The notes below the pieces were generated by a model. The model had not been told where the DNA came from. It worked only from the letters and a program-made list of their open reading frames with translations, and ran no database searches. Made by a program: the position numbers and the translations under genes. A DNA stretch of 17,547 nucleotides from Ruminococcaceae bacterium UBA4306 (lineage in GTDB: Bacteria > Bacillota > Clostridia > Oscillospirales > Acutalibacteraceae). Below, one piece after another: positions 6,624-14,486 of this stretch (position 1 is the first letter of the stretch; each line of letters begins with the position of its first letter). The DNA lies in NCBI GenBank assembly GCA_002394725.1, contig DGUQ01000195.1, forward strand, positions 1 to 17,547, read 5' to 3'.

Positions 6624-6869
6624 ATGTATTATGATACGAACACGATATTTTCGATGACGCAAGCAAATCAGAATTTCTCTCAGGTTGCCAAGGCAGTTGA
6701 GCAGAAAGGACAAGCGGTTATTTTTAAAAACAATAAACCTAAGTTCTTGGTGATTGATATGGAAAAGGATAGCATACAGTTTGATCTGAGTGAGGATGAG
6801 AAGATCGACGTTGTCGCAAAAAGGGTTCTTGAAAAATATCTCCCAGCGTTTAAGGAACTGGCGAAATAA
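6624..6869 (+). CDS. Orphan Phd/YefM-family antitoxin
   Basis: The protein has 81 residues. MTQANQNFSQVAKAVEQKGQ followed by AVIFKNNKPKFLVIDM is the Phd/YefM N-terminal DNA-binding fold; the C-terminal helix (EDEKIDVVAKRVLEKYLPAF) would bind a toxin. The ATG at 6624 has GAGGTGAT 4-5 bases upstream. An earlier ATG at 6579 overlaps the -10 box and is rejected. No RelE/YoeB or Doc gene follows: 210 bases without a gene separate it from the 5S rRNA. The only Fic/Doc-like gene in the window is 6.6 kb away and truncated. Confidence 0.8.
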   Translation: MYYDTNTIFSMTQANQNFSQVAKAVEQKGQAVIFKNNKPKFLVIDMEKDSIQFDLSEDEKIDVVAKRVLEKYLPAFKELAK

Positions 6870-6986
6870 GAGTAGCTAAAAAACCATTATGCGATGACGG
6901 AGCTTCTGTCTATGATATCGCGTAATATGGTATCAAAGCGACAACAATTATAACAATCACAAGAGATTTCATTATCTACATCGGTT

Positions 6987-7033
6987 TGGAATGGTTTTCT
7001 CTCCTTCAAATTTTTTTGTTTCCATTCCATTTT
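6987..7033 (+). other. Inverted repeat upstream of 5S rRNA
   Basis: TGGAATGG (6987-6994) and CCATTCCA (7022-7029) are complementary across 27 bases and are followed by TTTT. It may be a terminator isolating the 5S gene from upstream transcription, or part of a 5S leader. The rest of 6870-7080 holds nothing I recognise. Confidence 0.35.
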
Positions 7034-7081
7034 ACTACACTTTTTTCTGTCTATCAATTCGGGGAAGGGGGCACAAATTTA

Positions 7082-7197
7082 ATTGGTGTTGATGACGCAG
7101 GGGGTTCACCCGTTCCCATACTGAACACGGAAGTTAAGCCCTGTAGCGCCGACGATAGTTGCCCGGCGACGGGCTGTGAAAATAGGGAGATGCCAAT
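7082..7197 (+). rRNA. rrf: 5S ribosomal RNA (solitary)
   Basis: This is a 116-base gene with the hallmark stretches CCCGTTCCCATACTGAACAC and GGAAGTTAAGCCC. The ends pair: ATTGGT (7082-7087) with GCCAAT (7192-7197). No 23S 3' end or tRNA lies within 3 kb upstream, so it stands alone rather than at the end of an rRNA operon. A rho-independent terminator follows 39 bases later. Confidence 0.93.
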
Positions 7198-7236
7198 ACT
7201 TGTAGTGAGTTTTTCTTTATCTAATGAAATCTAATG

Positions 7237-7266
7237 AAGCTGACTTTTACAGTCGGCTTTTTTTAT
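7237..7266 (+). terminator. Rho-independent terminator after 5S rRNA
   Basis: AAGCTGACT (7237-7245) pairs with AGTCGGCTT (7251-7259), with one G-U pair, and is followed by TTTTTTATT. It separates the 5S transcript from the next promoter. Confidence 0.85.
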
Positions 7267-7278
7267 TGCTGAAAACTA

Positions 7279-7307
7279 TTGTATTTGACTTACTGCTCTG
7301 TTATAAT
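7279..7307 (+). promoter_or_regulatory. Sigma-A-type promoter of the large secreted protein
   Basis: TTGTAT (7279-7284), 17 bases, TATAAT (7302-7307). The start codon is 43 bases downstream. The promoter lies between the 5S terminator and the gene, so the gene has its own transcription unit. Confidence 0.7.
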
Positions 7308-7350
7308 AAAAATGGTTTAATCTATTTTGCAATGACAAAGGAGGATGGAA

Positions 7351-10300
7351 ATGCGAAAGTTCAAGAAACACGTGAGCTTGCTGTTAGCCTTTATCATGGT
7401 ATTCAGCCTGTTCACCATTGTACCTGTCACGGTTCATGCCGAGGATACTCCCACTCAAAACAATACGGCGAACCCCACGGAGGAACCCACAGAGGATCCC
7501 TCGGAAACCTGGGAACTTCCCACGGAGGAGCCGAAGGGTCAGATGGAATATCTCGACCGTGTGTGGGATGAGTACACGCAGCAGGTTGAGGAGCATCTGC
7601 GTACCCTCGACGCGGATCAGTATACCTATTTGAACGACTACAGCGGCAATGAAGCGCTATGGAACGATCTTGCATCGGGTTGGTATGTCGTTGATCGCGA
7701 CATATCCTTGAAAGGACGTTTGATCGTGAGACACGGTACGGTCAACCTGCTCCTCTGTGACGGCTGTACGCTGGACGCGCCGAAGGGCATCGGCGTCGAA
7801 CCCGGCGCTGCGCTTCATATCTACGGACAGCCACAGGACACCGGAAAGATCAAGTCCGATGACTGCGGAAAATACAGCGCTGCCATCGGCGGCAGCTATT
7901 TCGGAAATGCGAAAGATACAGTTGCCCAGGTCCTGAACGCGATTGTCGGCCTTGATACGGGTGACATAGCGATCCACGGCGGCACGCTGGATCTGAAATC
8001 GGGATTAGACGGCGCCTGCATCGGCAGCGGTTTGAACGGCGCTGTGGGTAACATCTCCGTCTACGGAGGTGACATCAAATGCTCGGCGGAAAATGGCGCC
8101 GGTATCGGCGGCGGTTACGGCGACAACGAATCCGACCATACGCAGAGCGGCAGATTCAATTTCTACGGCGGTACGGTCGAGGCAAAAAGTGCTATTGGCG
8201 CCGGTATCGGAAGCGGCAATTGTGCTCATAATTTTGACGCTACCGTATCCATATACGGCGGTAATGTGACGGGCATTTCTATAGACGGCGGCGCCGGTAT
8301 CGGCGGCGGTTATTATTCGGTGAACGGCGTTATCAATATCAGCGGCGGTACGGTTATCGGCATTGGAACCTCGGAAGAAGAGTCAGGCGCGGGCATCGGA
8401 AGCGGATATTATTCCGACGATATCGATGAAGAAAACCTCGACCCCCATAATATCAATATCAGCGGCGGCACGATTTTGGCGTGCAGCACAATCGGCGCGG
8501 GTATCGGCAGCGGCTATAAAGGCGCTACCGGCAAGATTAATATCACCGGCGGTTCGATCATCGCGACCTCCGAGTACAGAGGCGCCGGCATCGGCGGAGG
8601 GTGTTATACCCAAGAGACCATGCAACAGATTACGATTGAGAACGCGTTTGTTTTTGCGTATTCCGCAGGCGGTTTGAAAAGCTTTGACATGATAGAAGAA
8701 AAGTTAGGCGATGTGTCCGCAGATAACGCCGAGGTGATCGAGAGATTCAGAGCAGCCTTCCCCAGCCAGACGTATGTAAAAAGCGGGTTTGAAAAATTTT
8801 GGGATGGATTTAATAACTTTGGTAGTAAGCTTGTGGGTTCGGGTGACTCTATCAAAGGCTACGGCGCCGGTATCGGCAGCGGATCAGGGTCAGATTTAGG
8901 TGATATCACAATTAAAAACAGCACTGTTTACGCACAGGGCGGCGATAGAGCTGCCGGCATCGGCAGCGGTTCGCATCATCCCTATGGCAATATCACCATC
9001 GAGGACAGTAACATCAGCGCCTTCGGCGGTAATCACGGCGCCGGTATCGGCGGAGGTATCGAGTCGCGTACGTATGAGGATACCAAAATACAGATCAAGA
9101 ACTCTACTGTCACAGCGAAGGGCGGCGAAAGAGGCGCCGGCATCGGTACCGGCAGAGACGCCCCGAAACTGGATAAAGGATTATTCGGTCATCCGGGTAC
9201 GGACTGCATTGTTGAGATCGACGGCTCCGCCGTAGAAGCCACAGGCGGCAAATACGCTGCCGGCATCGGCGGCGGAGATAACACCGACTCCAAGTCGATC
9301 ACCATCCGTGACAACAGTGACGTCAAAGCCTACGGCGGCGTGGACGCTGCCGGCATCGGCGGCGGTGAAGACGGCAACGGCGGCGAGATTTGGATTGAAG
9401 ATTCCAAGGTTTACGCCGAGGGCAAGGAATTCGGCGCCGGCATCGGCGGCGGCGAGGACACGGGCGTAAAGAGCGTCACGATCCGCGGTATATGCGACGT
9501 AGAGGCTGTCGGCGGCGAGGACGGTAACGGCTGCGCGATCGGTCACGGCGACTATAACAAATTCGCGGCGTTATTCTGGAGTGAGAATCCCTCCAACGGC
9601 GATCTCAGCATCGGTCCCCGTGCTTATACTGTTGAGTCCGGTGAGGATAAAAACAATACCGCTACCGTCAGCGGCAACGGCGTGTGGGCGGCGATCCGTG
9701 AGAAAAAGTATGCGCACGTGTACTATTGTAAGCATGAAAACGTCACGGTTCGTCCCTCAATCAATGATTATCACGTTTCTGTTTGTGACAAATGCGGCAG
9801 CTACCTCAAATACGAGGAGCATACTTGGGGAGCCGATGATAAATGTACCGTCTGCGGCGCTTCCAAAGTCACGAAAACTATCACGCTGATCGAGCAGGGC
9901 AGTGACGGCGAGGTGACGAGAACCGTTACCGTGCCTTGGAACGCGTCCTATATGTTCACCGAGCCCGAGAACACGCCCGACGGCAAGACGTTTGCTTACT
10001 GGACGACGGATGACAGCGGAATGGACGCGTATTTCACAGGGGATGAGATTAAAGTCGATGATTCCGACAGAACCTTCCGCGCGGTCTATCTGAATACTGT
10101 TAAGGCGACCTATCTCGATAAGGACGGCTTAGAGCAGACGGTCACCGCCCGAAGACTTGAAAAATACGATCCGGATAACGAGAATGAAGATTACCTCTCC
10201 TATCTGCAAAGCGGCTGGTATATCCTGGATCAGGATATCGCCGAGGGAGGCGGCAACTTTATCGTCATGGGCGACGTCAACCTGATTCTCGCGGACGGCG

Positions 10301-13107
10301 TGACCCTCTCGAGCGATAACGTCGATTTCATTAAGCCCCACAATAAAGATACCGTTTTCACCGTATACGGTCAGCGCAAGCAGACGGGTACCATCGACAA
10401 GAACTACATCGGCGATTTTTACGAGTTTGTGCAATACGGCGGCGTGATCAAAACAGAGGAGCTGACCGCTGAGAATTGCAGAGTTTTGGGCGGCGTCTTT
10501 GAGGCGAACCGGTTAAATGTCAATTCTGTCACCCAGCTCGGCTGGGTATTGCCGGATAACAGCATCACGGTCGGGGAGTATCATTCCTCCGTGGTCTCCG
10601 TGAACGAAGGTCAGAAGCTGAGATATGTTGATGCCGGCGGTAATGACAAATTGATCTCCGGTGTTCTCACCGAAAACGAAGTGAGAACGATCGGGGGAGT
10701 GACGCTCCTGCCTGAGATCAAATTTGAATACCATTCGAAGCCGCAGTGGACATGGTCCGATACCCTTGCCGAGGCGACCGCGACCTTCAAGGCGCTTGCA
10801 TCCTCAGGCGCTCCCGATATCGAGCTTAAAGCGGATGTAGAGCGCGTGGATGACGGCGAAGAACTCAAGGCGACCGCGACCGTCACCTTCCGCGGTCAAG
10901 AATATACCGCTACAGAAAAACAGCAGATCCGCTGGAATGTATACGTCGATTCCGTACAGCACGGCACCGTGAACGTCAGCGAAGCACTTGTGGAGCCGGG
11001 CGAGATCATTGAGGTCGACGCAAAAGCCGATGAGGGTTATGAGATCGAATCCATCTCCATTGAGCCTTTCGACAGCGAGGTGGAGGTTACGACCCTCGGC
11101 GACAACTCGTTTGTGATGCCCAGGAACAATGTGAACGTAAGAGTCAACATCGTCAGAGTCGATCCGTATACCATCACGGTCGAGTCGCCCGAGCACGGTA
11201 CCCTGACCGCGGATAAGGCGACGGCGATGGCAGGCGAGACCGTCAAGCTGACGATCACCCCCGACGACGATTATATGTTGAAAAAACTCGAGATCCAACC
11301 GGCGGATCAATTTAGCTATGTTAAAGTCACCGACGGCGCGTTCACCATGCCGGACTGTGATGTGACGATCAGCGCGGTTTTCTCGTATGTGACGTATGTA
11401 CCGCAGGTCGAACCGCATATTGACAGTAGAGGCGTGTATATCCTCGGCACCGTGGAGCATTATGACAGCGCCGGCAATTATTATGCAGTGAACCCGGACA
11501 AGTCGATCGGCGAGGAGATATATGATATCTCGCTTTCCTACTTCGACTTCAGGCTCCTCGATGACGATACCTATCAGCTCGAGCATTACACCGGACCGAC
11601 CGATACCCTGACCGAGCTGGTAATCCCCAAGACCTATAATCGCAAGAAGATCACGGTGATCGGTAACGATATCAGCGATCAATACGACGAAAAATCCAGA
11701 TTCGTGCCGAAGGACAGCCACAGCTTTACGCTGGTGCTCAACGAGAATATCACCGAGATCAAACCTTACAGCTTCCTTGAGGTGCAGGTCGAAAAGGTCA
11801 CGGGCGATACCTCTAATCTGAGCACGATCGGCGGCGTCGCCTTCTATGATGCAAACAGTAATGATAATCACAAACTGGATATCAAGCTGGATTATCCCGG
11901 CAAAATCACAGTCGATCGTTCAAGTTTTGGAAATATGAAAGTGACGGCTCGTATCAAGCATGAGACGACCTTCTCAAATGAACTGCTCCTGAGCAGCATC
12001 GATTACGTCTTCACTGACGCGCATCCCTACGGCGATCCCGTGTGGACATGGAGCAATCATGATACCTCCGCCGCCGCAAATTTCCGCTGCAGCGATTCAC
12101 GCTGCAAACATACAGAGACCGTAGACGCGACCATCAGCAGAAGCCTCGAGGACGGCAAAAACTATCTTGTGGCAACCGCTGAGATCGACGGTAATACCTA
12201 TACCTCCCAAAAACCGTTCAACTACTTTGCGTATCACAGCCTGTCGCTAAACGGCGATATCGGCGTGAACTTCTATCTGGATCTTGCCGATGAAGAGATC
12301 GCAAAGGGCGTTCGCGTTGACTTCACATGGAACGACAAGCATGATTTCGTGACCTTTGACAGTGAAAGCGTAAAGGATTCAAGAAACGGCTGTTACAAGG
12401 CGACCTGCTATGTTTGCGCCGCTGAAATGAGCGATAAGATCACGGCGGCGATCACCATCGGCGATGATGAACAGCCGTTCGCGACCGAGCAGTACAGCGT
12501 CAAAGATTATGCCACCGTTATCATGTTGAATAGGGAAGGCAAGTTCTCCGAGGAGCTCATCACACTGGTCAAGACCATGGTCAACTACGGTACAAGCGCT
12601 CAGATTCAGTTTGACCACAACACCGAAAATCCGGCTAACGGCACCGCGCATTATGCTATCGAAAAACTGACGCAGGATGAGATTGATTCCATCAACTCGG
12701 ATGTTCCGGATAAGGACACCATGAACGCGGCGCTCGATGGTAGGGGGATCGAGTATTACGGCTACAGTCTGCTCTTAAAGACCAAGACCGCCCTGCGCTT
12801 CTACTTCAAGAAGAACGGCGCGGATACTTCCGCTCTCAAATTGCTCGACAGCGCGGGCAAAAACGTCGGAGAGGTCAAGGACTACAATGCTGAGTATTGC
12901 TATATCGAGGTCACGGATATCCCCGCGTCGAAGCTCGGCGAAAATTATGAACTGAAATACGGTGATGTTTTCCTCGGCAGCTACTCGACATTCTCCTATG
13001 TCAAGGACGTCCTGCTGAATGAGAATGATCGTAACCTCAGAGAAGCCGTGACGACGCTGTATCGCTACAACGAAGCGGCGATCACCTATTTTAACGGCAT
13101 TGCGTAA
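7351..13107 (+). CDS. Giant secreted beta-helix repeat protein with InlB-like and LRR-like modules
   Basis: The protein has 1918 residues. ATG at 7351 is chosen over 7345 because AAAGGAGG needs the 6-base gap. Residues 1-30 are a signal peptide (KKHVSLLLAFIMVFSLF, cut after VHA), then a Pro/Glu/Thr linker to about 62. A right-handed beta-helix follows; about 16 coils between 177 and 735 carry A-x-I-G-[GS]-G, mostly GAGIGGG. Next come a C-x-x-C-rich segment (791-838), an InlB B-type repeat (about 839-911), a second SGWY opening (954) duplicating the first (about 110), two WTW modules (about 1130 and 1563), two HGT repeat domains (about 1196-1350), an LRR-like stretch (about 1420-1530), and a C-terminal module (about 1628-1918) of a kind common in Ruminococcus surface proteins. 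There is no LPXTG, dockerin or SLH domain, so it is secreted or held non-covalently. Adhesion or glycan binding is inferred. The GC-rich repeat DNA is recombination-prone. Confidence 0.9.
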   Translation: MRKFKKHVSLLLAFIMVFSLFTIVPVTVHAEDTPTQNNTANPTEEPTEDPSETWELPTEEPKGQMEYLDRVWDEYTQQVEEHLRTLDADQYTYLNDYSGNEALWNDLASGWYVVDRDISLKGRLIVRHGTVNLLLCDGCTLDAPKGIGVEPGAALHIYGQPQDTGKIKSDDCGKYSAAIGGSYFGNAKDTVAQVLNAIVGLDTGDIAIHGGTLDLKSGLDGACIGSGLNGAVGNISVYGGDIKCSAENGAGIGGGYGDNESDHTQSGRFNFYGGTVEAKSAIGAGIGSGNCAHNFDATVSIYGGNVTGISIDGGAGIGGGYYSVNGVINISGGTVIGIGTSEEESGAGIGSGYYSDDIDEENLDPHNINISGGTILACSTIGAGIGSGYKGATGKINITGGSIIATSEYRGAGIGGGCYTQETMQQITIENAFVFAYSAGGLKSFDMIEEKLGDVSADNAEVIERFRAAFPSQTYVKSGFEKFWDGFNNFGSKLVGSGDSIKGYGAGIGSGSGSDLGDITIKNSTVYAQGGDRAAGIGSGSHHPYGNITIEDSNISAFGGNHGAGIGGGIESRTYEDTKIQIKNSTVTAKGGERGAGIGTGRDAPKLDKGLFGHPGTDCIVEIDGSAVEATGGKYAAGIGGGDNTDSKSITIRDNSDVKAYGGVDAAGIGGGEDGNGGEIWIEDSKVYAEGKEFGAGIGGGEDTGVKSVTIRGICDVEAVGGEDGNGCAIGHGDYNKFAALFWSENPSNGDLSIGPRAYTVESGEDKNNTATVSGNGVWAAIREKKYAHVYYCKHENVTVRPSINDYHVSVCDKCGSYLKYEEHTWGADDKCTVCGASKVTKTITLIEQGSDGEVTRTVTVPWNASYMFTEPENTPDGKTFAYWTTDDSGMDAYFTGDEIKVDDSDRTFRAVYLNTVKATYLDKDGLEQTVTARRLEKYDPDNENEDYLSYLQSGWYILDQDIAEGGGNFIVMGDVNLILADGVTLSSDNVDFIKPHNKDTVFTVYGQRKQTGTIDKNYIGDFYEFVQYGGVIKTEELTAENCRVLGGVFEANRLNVNSVTQLGWVLPDNSITVGEYHSSVVSVNEGQKLRYVDAGGNDKLISGVLTENEVRTIGGVTLLPEIKFEYHSKPQWTWSDTLAEATATFKALASSGAPDIELKADVERVDDGEELKATATVTFRGQEYTATEKQQIRWNVYVDSVQHGTVNVSEALVEPGEIIEVDAKADEGYEIESISIEPFDSEVEVTTLGDNSFVMPRNNVNVRVNIVRVDPYTITVESPEHGTLTADKATAMAGETVKLTITPDDDYMLKKLEIQPADQFSYVKVTDGAFTMPDCDVTISAVFSYVTYVPQVEPHIDSRGVYILGTVEHYDSAGNYYAVNPDKSIGEEIYDISLSYFDFRLLDDDTYQLEHYTGPTDTLTELVIPKTYNRKKITVIGNDISDQYDEKSRFVPKDSHSFTLVLNENITEIKPYSFLEVQVEKVTGDTSNLSTIGGVAFYDANSNDNHKLDIKLDYPGKITVDRSSFGNMKVTARIKHETTFSNELLLSSIDYVFTDAHPYGDPVWTWSNHDTSAAANFRCSDSRCKHTETVDATISRSLEDGKNYLVATAEIDGNTYTSQKPFNYFAYHSLSLNGDIGVNFYLDLADEEIAKGVRVDFTWNDKHDFVTFDSESVKDSRNGCYKATCYVCAAEMSDKITAAITIGDDEQPFATEQYSVKDYATVIMLNREGKFSEELITLVKTMVNYGTSAQIQFDHNTENPANGTAHYAIEKLTQDEIDSINSDVPDKDTMNAALDGRGIEYYGYSLLLKTKTALRFYFKKNGADTSALKLLDSAGKNVGEVKDYNAEYCYIEVTDIPASKLGENYELKYGDVFLGSYSTFSYVKDVLLNENDRNLREAVTTLYRYNEAAITYFNGIA

Positions 13108-13118
13108 GGAGGTTAGTC

Positions 13119-13247
13119 ATGAAGAAAGAACGATATGAGCGCACCGAGATCGAGATATTTGAATTCCAAACTGAGGATCTCATCGTGACCTCGGGTGAAA
13201 CCCCTATCGAAGGCCCCGACGAGTTACCCATCAGAGGTAATCGCTGA
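13119..13247 (+). CDS. Small acidic peptide downstream of the giant protein
   Basis: This is a 42-residue peptide starting MKKERYERTEIEIFEFQTED, then LIVTSGETPIEGPDELPIRG. AAGGAGG overlaps the stop of the large gene (TAAGGAGG) 6 bases before the ATG, so the two are almost certainly co-translated. It has no signal peptide and no membrane segment. The pattern YExxxIEIxEFxTEDxIxTSG is one I recall in many short clostridial open reading frames of unknown function, but I cannot confirm this here. A short precursor peptide or a chaperone-like partner is possible. Confidence 0.65.
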   Translation: MKKERYERTEIEIFEFQTEDLIVTSGETPIEGPDELPIRGNR

Positions 13248-13296
13248 CAGCTTTCAGTAAAACGATAAAAACGTAATATAAAACCCAAAGTTGTCC

Positions 13297-13405
13297 TTTT
13301 TCAGCATTAGCACCCAAAAAGAAAAGGGACTGTCGCATTAAGCCAATTATTTCGAAATGACCGCTTTGCTTAACACGACAGCCCCATTTTTGCAACGCTG
13401 AAAAA
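13297..13405. repeat. 109-bp palindromic MITE-like repeat
   Basis: Outer arms TTTTTCAGC (13297-13305) and GCTGAAAAA (13397-13405) and inner 18-base arms (13326-13343 and 13368-13385, GGGACTGTCG... with ...CGACAGCCCC) nest symmetrically, with GCA and AAAAA also matching between them. The inner arms differ at three positions. GGGGCTGTCG-type ends are familiar from IS1182-group insertion sequences, so a non-autonomous derivative is possible. No transposase is encoded. Confidence 0.55.
13312..13385 (-). terminator. Minus-strand terminator within the palindromic repeat
   Basis: On the minus strand the 18-base inner stem pairs completely because its three differences become G-U pairs; on the plus strand they are A-C mismatches. 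The stem is followed by TCCCTTTTCTTTTT. RNA-level pairing on this strand suggests a terminator, although no minus-strand gene now ends here. Confidence 0.55.
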
Positions 13406-13420
13406 ATATCATTTTACATC

Positions 13421-13448
13421 TTGATTTTTTGAAGAAATAAGGTAAAAT
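13421..13448 (+). promoter_or_regulatory. Promoter-like boxes before the Fic fragment
   Basis: TTGATT (13421-13426), 16 bases, TAAAAT (13443-13448). The -10 box ends one base before the ATG, so a transcript from it would begin inside the reading frame. Either it is fortuitous or the annotated start is not used. Confidence 0.3.
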
Positions 13449-13449
13449 T

Positions 13450-13908
13450 ATGGTGCATAGGGATACGATTGATCGTGATCTGAAAACTGCATGGAAAAAG
13501 ATCAACTCGGTTAATTGGCGATCGCTGGATCATCATGATTTTGCCGTTTCTGTTGCTCACTTGTTTCCTGCTGTTTGGCAAGTGCACCCGTTCCGTGAGG
13601 GTAATACCAGAACAACGGTTATGATGTTAGCTTTCTTTGCCGAAAAATACGGGTATTACTTTGATTATGAGTTGATGGCAGCCAGTGCCGGATATGTCCG
13701 TAATGCTTTAGTTTTATGCTGTTTTGGCGAAAACTCAGAATATGAACATCTTGAAAAAATACTACTTGATGCGATCAGTACCGAGCCGATAGAAGAGACA
13801 GAGGACGACACAGATTCAGGCGATTCAAGATCATCGAAATATGAAAAGTATTATACAAAGGACTATACACCCACCCCACACGAATACGTAGAGGATACAA
13901 AAGAATAA
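13450..13908 (+). pseudogene. 5'-truncated Fic-domain protein
   Basis: The 152-residue frame carries the Fic active-site loop HPFREGNTRT (about 46-55), preceded by FAVSVAHLFPAVWQV and followed by helices to about 110. Fic enzymes transfer AMP or another nucleotide part to target proteins; His is the catalytic base and the Glu/Gly/Asn/Arg residues bind the anion and metal. Typical Fic proteins have at least 80 more residues before this region, including the helices and flap that hold the target. Here a stop (13438-13440) closes the frame just upstream, and the palindromic repeat ends 45 bases before the ATG, suggesting loss of the 5' end. A weak AAGG precedes the ATG by 7 bases, so a short product may still be made. 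The C-terminal 40 residues are acidic and look disordered. No Phd-type antitoxin is adjacent. Confidence 0.65.
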
Positions 13909-13914
13909 GCAATA

Positions 13915-13951
13915 AAAAAGACGAGTTCGGATTGTTCCGACTCGTCTTTTT
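13915..13951 (+). terminator. Bidirectional terminator after the Fic fragment
   Basis: AAAAAGACGAGTTCGG and CCGACTCGTCTTTTT pair over 15 bp with one bulged T and a 6-base loop, giving a U-run on both strands. It starts 7 bases after the Fic stop codon. Confidence 0.85.
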
Positions 13952-14443
13952 GGTAGCGCCGCAAGGGCCGTTTACAATGCGTCCTTTACAACCTTTCTGC
14001 CGCTTTCAGCGCTCTTTTGTCCGGGGATATCACGTCAGTTTTCCGTTTAGTGCTCTCGTGTACGATTCGTTCCGTTTCTGTTGTGGTCAAGATTGTGGTC
14101 AATACACAATAGTATTGCATAGATGATATTATAACAATAGCGCTGAGAGTGTCCTCTGATAGCTGTTCATTCTGTAAAAGCTTACTGGCTTTAAGAGTAT
14201 ATTTCTCTGGACTTTTGGAACGGGCTGTAGTATGTTGCTGTGCTTGTAAGAGACGTGATACATATGATCGTATTAGAAATTGTATCCCTATTATATGTTA
14301 TCTCTTCCTGAAAAGAAAAGCATTCCAATTTAGATTTAAATCGAGAGGGGATATGATTTGTTAGCGTGTGTAACTGAATGCTAATATCAATAATTGAGCT
14401 GCAATCCAAAGAACAGAATGAGACTCCAAAAGCAAATGAAAAG
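13952..14443. other. Gene-free AT-rich stretch
   Basis: I see no supported gene here. The only clear structure is a tandem pair TTGTGGTCAA at 14081-14090 and 14093-14102. Short open frames on both strands lack ribosome binding sites and recognisable motifs. Confidence 0.6.
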
Positions 14444-14476
14444 CGATGATTTCCGTGGAGGAAGTCATCGTTTTTT
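14444..14476. terminator. Bidirectional terminator after the ATC hydrolase-like gene
   Basis: CGATGATTTCC (14444-14454) pairs with GGAAGTCATCG (14460-14470) around GTGGA. TTTTTT follows on the plus strand and CTTTTCATTTGC on the minus strand. It lies 10 bases past the stop of the minus-strand gene. Confidence 0.8.
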
Positions 14477-14486
14477 GAGCTTGTGA

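Larger units (their letters stand above)
489..6900. mobile_element. Left part of a tRNA-Thr-integrated mobile element
   Basis: A tRNA 3' fragment (489-533) and an adjacent tyrosine integrase define one end. The following genes are typical element cargo: antitoxin-like genes, an RHH-pseudomethyltransferase, a RusA-like gene and a winged-helix gene. I found no second copy of the tRNA 3' end and no intact tRNA-Thr, so the right boundary is arbitrary. It may lie before the 5S gene at 7082 or beyond the window. No relaxase, coupling ATPase, capsid or terminase gene is present, so conjugative or phage status cannot be assigned. Confidence 0.5.

Noticed and set aside
7879..9560. CRISPR-like periodic repeats
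   Set aside because: The periodicity comes from codons of the beta-helix coils, varies in length, and sits within a long open frame; there are no cas genes.
10804..11871. 355-codon open frame on the minus strand
   Set aside because: It is antisense to the giant secreted protein, with His/Arg/Asp-rich low-complexity sequence typical of a mirrored GC-rich gene and no domain or ribosome binding site.
6624..13908. Phd antitoxin and Fic/Doc-like gene as one toxin-antitoxin pair
   Set aside because: They are 6.6 kb apart, in separate transcription units with a 5S gene and a large gene between, and the Fic frame is truncated.
13952..14110. Minus-strand reading resembling the tail of an integrase
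   Set aside because: The similarity rests on a Leu-Thr-Thr repeat created by the TTGTGGTCAA tandem; there is no catalytic motif and the frame is short.
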